From a virus: a stretch of DNA of 21,433 nt. The stretch lies in IMG/VR virus record IMGVR_UViG_3300021197_001868, positions 1 through 21,433 of that record. One strand, 5' to 3'. Positions 15,846-21,433 of the stretch are shown in pieces. The translations under genes were made by a program, and so were the position numbers. Numbering within the stretch: position 1 is the first letter of the stretch; each line of letters opens with the position of its first letter. Below the pieces are notes generated by a model. That model saw only the letters and a list, made by a program, of their open reading frames with translations. It was not told the DNA's origin and did no database searches.

Positions 15846-18161
15846 ATGGCAGAATGGAAAAAAGTCGTAGTTTCGGGATCGTCCGCGGAACTATCAAACT
15901 TAAATGTAGATAGTGCAGTTACTGCGTCCGCCTTTATAGGTGACGGGTCAGCACTTACAAATATATCTATTGGAGCATTAGACGGCAACGTATCAGCTTC
16001 TTCTCAGGTATTTCAAGACGTATCCGGAGACGTAACTATTGCGTCAAACGGAGCAGCAGCAATTAGCTCTGGTGTAATCGTAAATGATGACATTAACGGT
16101 TCAGCAGCTATAGCACACGGTAAATTAGACCTGGAAGGCTCTACTATAATATCTGGTTCTGCATCTGATGTTAGAACATTTTTAAGCGTAGAATCCGGAG
16201 CTGATGTAACCGATACAGCTAATGTAACCGCAGCTGGAGCCTTAATGGATTCAGAATTAACTGATTTAGCTGGGGTTAAAGGTGTAACAATTTCAACATT
16301 ACAACCTAAACCATCCGAAGGAGCTTTTGCAGATGGTGATAAAACTAAATTAGACGCAATTGAAGCATCTGCTGATGTAACTGATTCTACTAATGTTCTT
16401 GCAGCTCTAAGTAATCAAGATGTAGCTTTAGGTACAGGAGATATTTCAGCAACTTCAGCTTCTTTCTCTCATATAAGAGCTGCTGAGTTTATTGAGCATT
16501 TAGGTGACCCAGACACAAGAGTAAGATTCCAGGCTGACGACGTAAGTGTACAAGCCGGCGGTATAAATTTATTTAGAGCTACTACTTCTGAAGTAGTTGT
16601 TAACGAACCCGGTCAAGATATTGACTTCAGAGTAGAATCTAATAACAACGCCAACTTACTTTATGCAAATGCTGGTAATAATAGAATAGGTATTTTAAAT
16701 GCCACTCCTTCTACAGCCCTTGACGTAACAGGTACAGTTACTGCTACCGCATTTGCCGGTGACGGTTCTGCCTTGACTGGTATTGTAGCTGCAGGATCTG
16801 TTTCTGGTTCTAGCCAGGTAGTACTTCAAGATGCTGACAAGACCGGATTTACTGGTGCTTCAAGCATTACTACTTTAGGTACAGTAACATCAGGTAACGT
16901 AAAAGCGATATTACCTGCCGGTACTATTTCTGCTTCTGCCCAGCTTGCTAGTGACTTTCTAGATACCTTAGGTGAAGGTGTTCTCTCCGGATCTGCTCAA
17001 GTTGTTTCATCTTTAAGCGGTCAAGACGTAGTTTTAGGTGCAGGAGATATTTCTGCTACTATTATTTCAGGTTCATCTATAAAAGGTAATGGTGCAGACT
17101 TAACCAGTATTCCTAACTCAGCTCTTGATAATTCAAGTGTAAGCTTAGGTGGTGTAACTGTAGCCCTTGGTGCCACAGACGCTACTCCAGCATTTGACTT
17201 AGCAGATGCAACCGGTTACCTAACTTCTAACTTAAGCGGTACTATTACAAATGCTCAGTTAGGTGGTTCAATTTCAAATGATAAACTTGCAGGATCTATT
17301 GCTAACGGTAAATTAGCAAATAGTTCTATAACTATTGCTGGTGCAGCTACTTCCTTAGGTGGTTCTATAACTCAAGCTGCTATTTTAGCCGGTTCAGGTG
17401 TAATTTCTGGATCTGGAGGAACAGCCGCCAGTGCAACTTCTGCCTCATTTGCCTCAACAGCAGCCGAAGCCCAATCAGTAGCAGCTAATTCAGTTGCTTT
17501 AGGTACAGATACAACAGGTGCTTTCGTATCCGCTCTTGGATCAGGAACTGGTGTAACTATCGGTTCTAACTCAGGAGAAGCAAGTAGTCCTACTATCGCA
17601 GTTAATTACGGTTCTACTGCTAATACTGCCGTACAAGGTAACGCAACTGCTACCTTTACCGGTACTGCTAACGAGATTACAGTATCTAATAGTGGTGCTC
17701 AAGCCATAGGTGGTAATATAGCAGTCACAATCGGTTTACCAGATGATGTAACTATCGCAGGTACAGGATCTGTAAACGGTGACCTTTCCGTAGCTGGTAA
17801 CCTAGCCGTAGGTGGGGACTTAACTTACATTAACTCAACTGATTTAGTAGTTGAAGACCCATTTATCCTTCTTAACTCAGGATCAAATGGATCAACTCAA
17901 GGCGATTCCGGTATAATCTTCGGTGGAGCTGATGGTACTATTAACTCAGGTAACTTGTTATTCTGGGATAAGTCATACAATGGTAATGATGGACGTTTAG
18001 CTATAAAAAGTGAATTCGCTCATACAACCACTGGAAACCCAACTCCGGACTATACTATAGCAGGTGTATTCGAAGGCACTGCAGCTAATGCAGCAACCGC
18101 TCAAGCCGATCACGTAGGGAACATTAGAGTAGAGAGTGAAGAAATTTACATCTACGTATAA
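15846..18161 (+). CDS. Long tail fibre-like protein (771 aa)
   Basis: This 771-residue fibre starts MAEWKKVVVSGSSAELSNLN, close to the MPNWKKLVTSGSDASLNSLN start of the next fibre, so the two share a probable attachment or folding domain. GDGSALTNIS and GDGSALTGIV modules follow. GADVTDTANV and SADVTDSTNV flank a DGDKTKLDAIEA motif well known in phage fibres. Paired LSNQDVALGTGDISAT and LSGQDVVLGAGDISAT segments and a long low-complexity Ala/Ser/Gly/Thr shaft come next. The C-terminal 130 residues (from about VAGNLAVGGDLTYINSTDLV, then VEDPFILLNSGS) form a conserved tip-like domain. AGGA seven bases before the ATG may serve as ribosome-binding site. A host-recognition role is inferred from the family type. 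Confidence 0.85.
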   Translation: MAEWKKVVVSGSSAELSNLNVDSAVTASAFIGDGSALTNISIGALDGNVSASSQVFQDVSGDVTIASNGAAAISSGVIVNDDINGSAAIAHGKLDLEGSTIISGSASDVRTFLSVESGADVTDTANVTAAGALMDSELTDLAGVKGVTISTLQPKPSEGAFADGDKTKLDAIEASADVTDSTNVLAALSNQDVALGTGDISATSASFSHIRAAEFIEHLGDPDTRVRFQADDVSVQAGGINLFRATTSEVVVNEPGQDIDFRVESNNNANLLYANAGNNRIGILNATPSTALDVTGTVTATAFAGDGSALTGIVAAGSVSGSSQVVLQDADKTGFTGASSITTLGTVTSGNVKAILPAGTISASAQLASDFLDTLGEGVLSGSAQVVSSLSGQDVVLGAGDISATIISGSSIKGNGADLTSIPNSALDNSSVSLGGVTVALGATDATPAFDLADATGYLTSNLSGTITNAQLGGSISNDKLAGSIANGKLANSSITIAGAATSLGGSITQAAILAGSGVISGSGGTAASATSASFASTAAEAQSVAANSVALGTDTTGAFVSALGSGTGVTIGSNSGEASSPTIAVNYGSTANTAVQGNATATFTGTANEITVSNSGAQAIGGNIAVTIGLPDDVTIAGTGSVNGDLSVAGNLAVGGDLTYINSTDLVVEDPFILLNSGSNGSTQGDSGIIFGGADGTINSGNLLFWDKSYNGNDGRLAIKSEFAHTTTGNPTPDYTIAGVFEGTAANAATAQADHVGNIRVESEEIYIYV

Positions 18162-18187
18162 TAATCCTTGAGGTGTTAAAGTTTGTT

Positions 18188-18385
18188 ATGGCTATCATAA
18201 ATAAAGGAAAAGAGTTCAAAGGAATGGGGCCGGTTAATCCGGACCCCAAACCTTCTGGACCATTAACGAAAGATGAAATAGGCTTTATATTAGAAAAATT
18301 AAAAACGTCTGACTTTAAAGGAGCAGAATTTGAAAGTTTTTATTTTCTATGGGTCAAGCTTAGTAAAATGCTTGAAGAAAAATAA
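18188..18385 (+). CDS. Small unidentified protein in the fibre cassette (65 aa; 70 aa from an upstream GTG)
   Basis: This small protein lies between two fibre genes. The ATG at 18188 gives MAIINKGKEFKGMG and 65 residues; a GTG at 18173 would add five. I prefer the ATG because GAGG (18170-18173) lies upstream of it and overlaps the GTG codon. After a Pro-rich linker (NPDPKPSGP), residues 26-65 form a helical domain (LTKDEIGFILEKLKTSDFKG, then AEFESFYFLWVKLSKMLEEK). No enzyme motif or membrane segment is evident. It is followed by a strong terminator, so it ends the 771-residue fibre transcript. A fibre-assembly chaperone or small virion protein is possible but unproven. Confidence 0.75.
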   Translation: MAIINKGKEFKGMGPVNPDPKPSGPLTKDEIGFILEKLKTSDFKGAEFESFYFLWVKLSKMLEEK

Positions 18386-18420
18386 GTTGATATAAAAATA
18401 TATTTTTTCTATATTTAATA

Positions 18421-18453
18421 GGAAGTAGTTTATAGACTGCTTCCTTTTTTTTT
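18421..18453 (+). terminator. Strong Rho-independent terminator in the fibre cassette
   Basis: A 9-bp stem, GGAAGTAGT (18421-18429) with ACTGCTTCC (18436-18444) including one G-U pair, has a 6-base loop and is followed by nine T (18445-18453). It lies 35 bases past the stop of the small gene. Confidence 0.9.
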
Positions 18454-18511
18454 AAGGCCAATATTAAGTTTTATCTAGACTTCTATATTTATATTATATA
18501 TTATTGGCCTT
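18454..18511 (+). promoter_or_regulatory. TATTTATA box inside a perfect 10-bp inverted repeat, before the last fibre gene
   Basis: AAGGCCAATA (18454-18463) and its exact complement TATTGGCCTT (18502-18511) enclose a 38-base AT-only-like spacer that contains TATTTATA (18486-18493). The left arm starts immediately after the terminator T-run. The fibre start is 67 bases after the box. The GGCC-containing arms make a chance match in AT-rich DNA unlikely. A promoter or operator role is inferred. Confidence 0.5.
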
Positions 18512-18539
18512 TAACAGGAAGTGGGCAGTAAAGCTGTTA
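18512..18539 (+). other. Leader inverted repeat before the last fibre gene
   Basis: TAACAG (18512-18517) and CTGTTA (18534-18539) are perfect complements with a 16-base spacer. They lie 22 bases upstream of the fibre ATG and directly abut the larger inverted repeat. It could form a small hairpin in the mRNA leader. Weak on its own. Confidence 0.3.
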
Positions 18540-18561
18540 CCAACCGTAATTAAAACATATT

Positions 18562-21433
18562 ATGCCGAATTGGAAAAAACTCGTTACTAGTGGGTCAGAC
18601 GCTAGTTTAAATTCTTTAAATGCTGCACAACTAACTGCCTCCGGGCTTAACTATCCTAGCTCTGATGGTTCAGCAAACCATGTCTTACAAACTGACGGAG
18701 CCGGTAATCTTTCTTTTACTTCCGTAGGAGCGGCCAACCTTCCTGCCGGAGTAGTTTCAAGTTCTGCTCAAACTATATCAAATATTTTAAATAAAGATAT
18801 AGTTACTAATAGTTCTAGAGTAAACTCACATTTTCAACTAACAGATACCGGTTCAGGACATACTTATGCTATAGCGCTTGAAGGAAGTTCATTAAATTTC
18901 CATAGGAATATATCTCAAATAGATAGCCCTCTGGTATCATTCGGTCAAAACGGTAGTATTACAGGTTCAGATTCACTTCTTATCTCGGGTTCTACATCTT
19001 CATCATTAGTTTTAAGATCTCAAACTGCAAATAATGAAATTCTTTTTTACAATGTAGCCTCTGATATCGGCGGTACGTTTAAATATGACGGCTCAGATTT
19101 TATTTTAAAACCTAATCCTGAAAGAAATTACGTTTTTAGTACAAATGGGTTTAGTATAGGTCATGAGGGTCCTGTACAGACAGATCTCTATATAAATACA
19201 CATCACGGTGTCAGTCACGCTAACGGTAGACGACAAGCTTTTCTGATAGAATCAGGCAGTCATTCAGGCTCTGCAGGATCAGGAGAAACATTATTCCTTA
19301 TTAACAGTGACGGTACAGTAGGTATCGGTACAAGAGTTTCAAGTTCAGCTAAATTAGAAGTAGCCGGTACAGTATCAGCGTCTGCTTATATTGGAGACGG
19401 TTCTGGGTTGACAGGCGTAACTCTGTCTTCAGCTACCTCAGCTTCTTTTGCAACTAATGCTAATACAGCTACTTCTGCATCATCAGTTCCTCCTAGTAGC
19501 ATAGACCACGATGCTTTAGCTAATTTTGTAGCTAACGAACATATAGATCACAGTAGTGTTACTATTGGCAGCGGAAAAGGTTTAGATGGTGGGGGTACTA
19601 TAGAAGCTTCAAGAAGTTTAACTCTTAATACCGGTTCAACTCATTTTATCGACGGTACTGTTAGTGCCTTAAGTAATAAAGACGTAGATCTTGGTACCGG
19701 AGATATTACAGCAACCTCAAGTTCCTTTGATATAGTAGGTATTGGTACTTCTAGTCCTGGAGCTAAATTAGACGTCGTAGGCTCTACAAGATTCGGTAAC
19801 GTGTCTTCTAATAAACACGTATTTACTGGTTCGATGATTGTTTCTGGTTCAAGTACATTCGGAACCTCAGCTTCAGATAAACATATCTTTACCGGTTCAG
19901 TTATCATTTCCGGTTCCAGTACTCTAACTAATATTGGTCCTGTAAATTTCTTAGACGGTAATTTTAGTGTAGGGACTACAACAGCTACTGCTAGATTACA
20001 TGTCTCCGGTACTTTAGAAGATAATAGATTATTTCAAGTAGGAGACAGTTTTTTAGTGGTCTCTGGATCAAGCGGTAACGTGGGGATTGGTACTGATAGC
20101 CCTAGCCAGGCACTTCATGTAGATGGAAAAATAAGAGCTACAAGTTGGTTTACAGGAACTGACGATACAAATACCTTATTCTCTAGTACTTCAGCTGGTA
20201 CTATTTTACAAACACCAGGTTTAACTGCCGATAATAATAATTCGAAGATATTTTTCCGTCATAGCGGAGGTACAAATAAGTTTACATTTGATACTAATGC
20301 TGGTTCTTTAGGTATTGGTATTACTCCTACGGCAAGACTACATGTAGATGGAGATGCAATAGTTACCGGTAAAATAACAGCACAAGAATTTCATACCGAA
20401 TTTGTATCCGGTTCTATAATTTATACTTCCGGGTCAACTAAGTTCGGTGATACGTCCGATGATATACATTCATTTTCAGGTTCGTTAAGGGTATCAGGTT
20501 CCGGTAACCACTTCTTTACCGATGGTAACGTAGGTATTGGTACTACTAGTCCTGATCAACCTTTACACATAGTAGGGAATACTCTAAAACTAGAAAGCGA
20601 TGGTAGTAATGCCGCAGGTGCTGTATTAGAACTAAAGCATGCTAATAATAATTCCAGTGATGTTTGCGCTACAATTAACCTTACTAATAATGCTGGAGGT
20701 TTTGCAGCAATCGAAGGTGGAACAACCGCAGCTAACAACACCGGCTACATAGCATTTAAAACCGATAACGCAGGTACTCAAGGTGAGAGAATGCGTATTA
20801 TAGGAGACGGTAACGTAGGTATTGGTACTACTAGTCCTGGAACAGTTTTAGATATTCACGGAACTGGGAATGTACTACATGTAGGTACAGGTACAAATAC
20901 TTCTCAACATATGTCCTTCAGAGGTAGCGGGACTAGTGGTGCTTATATTGGATATGACGGGGTGGGAATGCTTTTACAACCAGGTGATGGTAAAAGATTT
21001 TTGATTAGAGGCGGCAATGCCACTTGGGGTAATGGAACAGTAGGATTATCAGTTGATACAAGCGGTAACGTAGGTATTGGTACTACTAGTCCTTCTGCCG
21101 TTCTTCATTTAGCTAAACCTAGTACCGAACAGGTACTAGCAATTAGTGGAAGTAACGGGTATAATGCTTCTCTATTCATGACTGCCGCCGGTAGCGGTAA
21201 AGATGCAAGAGTAGTAGTTGGTAATTCAAGATCGTTATTATTTGATACCACTACATCTCCAACTCCTTCCTCTACAGGTACTACTAAAATGGTACTTACA
21301 AACGCAGGTAACGTAGGTATTGGTACTACTAGTCCTTCCTTTGCTGCAGGTAGTGGTTTAGAAATAGAAAGAGCAGGAATAGCTACATTAAGGTTACAGA
21401 ATACAAGTACGGGAAAATCTACTGAAATAACCC
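18562..21433 (+). CDS. Long tail fibre-like protein, 3' end outside the window (>957 aa)
   Basis: I translated this frame by hand from the ATG at 18562 and found no stop to the window end, giving at least 957 residues. It starts MPNWKKLVTSGSDASLNSLN, matching the start of the 771-residue fibre. LPAGVVSSSAQ, GTVSASAYIGDGSGLTGV and LSNKDVDLGTGDITAT are modules shared with neighbouring fibres. Two FTGS-type units (KHVFTGSMIVSGSSTFG, KHIFTGSVIISGSS) lie near 19816-19920, and GSTKFGDTSDDIHSFSGSL is near 20434. GNVGIG(T)xSP repeats dominate from about 20074 on, four of them identical in bases. Such proteins often end in a self-cleaving chaperone domain, but that part would lie beyond the window. 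No Shine-Dalgarno sequence is visible. Confidence 0.88.
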   Translation, partial: MPNWKKLVTSGSDASLNSLNAAQLTASGLNYPSSDGSANHVLQTDGAGNLSFTSVGAANLPAGVVSSSAQTISNILNKDIVTNSSRVNSHFQLTDTGSGHTYAIALEGSSLNFHRNISQIDSPLVSFGQNGSITGSDSLLISGSTSSSLVLRSQTANNEILFYNVASDIGGTFKYDGSDFILKPNPERNYVFSTNGFSIGHEGPVQTDLYINTHHGVSHANGRRQAFLIESGSHSGSAGSGETLFLINSDGTVGIGTRVSSSAKLEVAGTVSASAYIGDGSGLTGVTLSSATSASFATNANTATSASSVPPSSIDHDALANFVANEHIDHSSVTIGSGKGLDGGGTIEASRSLTLNTGSTHFIDGTVSALSNKDVDLGTGDITATSSSFDIVGIGTSSPGAKLDVVGSTRFGNVSSNKHVFTGSMIVSGSSTFGTSASDKHIFTGSVIISGSSTLTNIGPVNFLDGNFSVGTTTATARLHVSGTLEDNRLFQVGDSFLVVSGSSGNVGIGTDSPSQALHVDGKIRATSWFTGTDDTNTLFSSTSAGTILQTPGLTADNNNSKIFFRHSGGTNKFTFDTNAGSLGIGITPTARLHVDGDAIVTGKITAQEFHTEFVSGSIIYTSGSTKFGDTSDDIHSFSGSLRVSGSGNHFFTDGNVGIGTTSPDQPLHIVGNTLKLESDGSNAAGAVLELKHANNNSSDVCATINLTNNAGGFAAIEGGTTAANNTGYIAFKTDNAGTQGERMRIIGDGNVGIGTTSPGTVLDIHGTGNVLHVGTGTNTSQHMSFRGSGTSGAYIGYDGVGMLLQPGDGKRFLIRGGNATWGNGTVGLSVDTSGNVGIGTTSPSAVLHLAKPSTEQVLAISGSNGYNASLFMTAAGSGKDARVVVGNSRSLLFDTTTSPTPSSTGTTKMVLTNAGNVGIGTTSPSFAAGSGLEIERAGIATLRLQNTSTGKSTEIT
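20524..21336 (+). repeat. Four base-identical 30-bp repeats encoding GNVGIGTTSP
   Basis: The same 30 bases, from GGTAACGTAGG to ACTAGTCCT, occur at 20524-20553, 20809-20838, 21064-21093 and 21307-21336 without a single difference that I can find. Spacings are 285, 255 and 243 bases, all multiples of three. Flanking codons differ. A degenerate copy (GNVGIGTDSP) lies near 20074. Confidence 0.93.

Noticed and set aside
18173-18187. GTG start of the small gene after the 771-aa fibre
   Set aside because: The GTG overlaps the GAGG that probably serves as ribosome-binding site for the ATG at 18188, so the ATG is preferred. The GTG is not excluded.
18411-18420. A sixth box (TATTTAATA) next to the fibre terminator
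   Set aside because: It differs from the exact octamer by an inserted A and lies just before a terminator; treated as AT-rich background.
19641-20741. Minus-strand open frames inside the last fibre gene
   Set aside because: They mirror repetitive Thr/Ser/Gly codons. The + strand frame is open without interruption from 18562 to the window end and carries clear fibre motifs.
20524-21336. Four identical 30-bp repeats at about 250-bp intervals as a CRISPR array
   Set aside because: Spacers of 213-255 bases are far too long and uneven, and both repeats and spacers are in one coding frame.
9351-21433. Diversity-generating retroelement acting on the fibre genes
   Set aside because: No reverse transcriptase gene and no template/variable repeat pair with adenine-biased differences was seen in the window.
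20341-21433. C-terminal self-cleaving chaperone (S74 type) on the last fibre
   Set aside because: It is common after GNVGIGTTSP repeats, but its catalytic region is not in the window, since the gene runs off the end.

Overview
The window is a contiguous late structural-gene segment of a T4-like (myovirus-type) tailed phage. All supported genes are on the + strand and tightly packed, often with ATGA or TAATG stop/start overlaps. The DNA is AT-rich. The T4-type head and neck genes are divergent, and the long Ser/Thr/Gly-rich fibre proteins (SSSAQ, GSFTGS, GDGSALT and GNVGIGTTSP motifs) are of the kind known from marine T4-like phages. The host cannot be fixed from this sequence. No integrase, tRNA, lysis, replication or defence gene and no CRISPR array was seen.

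Head module (1-5072): the end of an unidentified gene, a 77-residue basic protein, a 422-residue charged protein (the T4 gp67/gp68 prohead-core position), prohead protease gp21, a very acidic gp22-type scaffold with a 9-residue tandem repeat, and major capsid protein gp23 with a recognisable protease cleavage site. A strong terminator closes the module. gp22 would shape the prohead, gp23 would form the shell, and gp21 would then degrade the core and trim gp23.

PhoH and neck module (5160-9349): a PhoH-type ATPase, then neck protein gp13, a 100-residue unknown, a gp14-like neck protein, a 93-residue unknown, a gp15-like tail completion protein and a 128-residue beta-rich virion protein. In T4 the 13-14-15 cluster lies before the terminase, tail tube and portal genes; here it follows the capsid gene.

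Fibre module (9351-21433): four large fibre or adhesin genes (1806, 309, 771 and more than 957 residues, the last running off the window) that share short modules, plus a small 65-70 residue protein. The 1806-residue protein carries cadherin/Ig-like repeats, including a 211-residue tandem duplication. The last fibre contains four base-identical 30-bp repeats.

Regulation: the five intergenic gaps longer than about 30 bp (before gp22, phoH, gp13, the 771-residue fibre and the last fibre) each contain the exact octamer TATTTATA. This is the reverse complement of the T4 late promoter core TATAAATA. Most copies lie inside inverted repeats. One gap also holds an array of eight TAACT motifs. The octamers are the best candidates for late-promoter or regulatory sites of an unusual kind.
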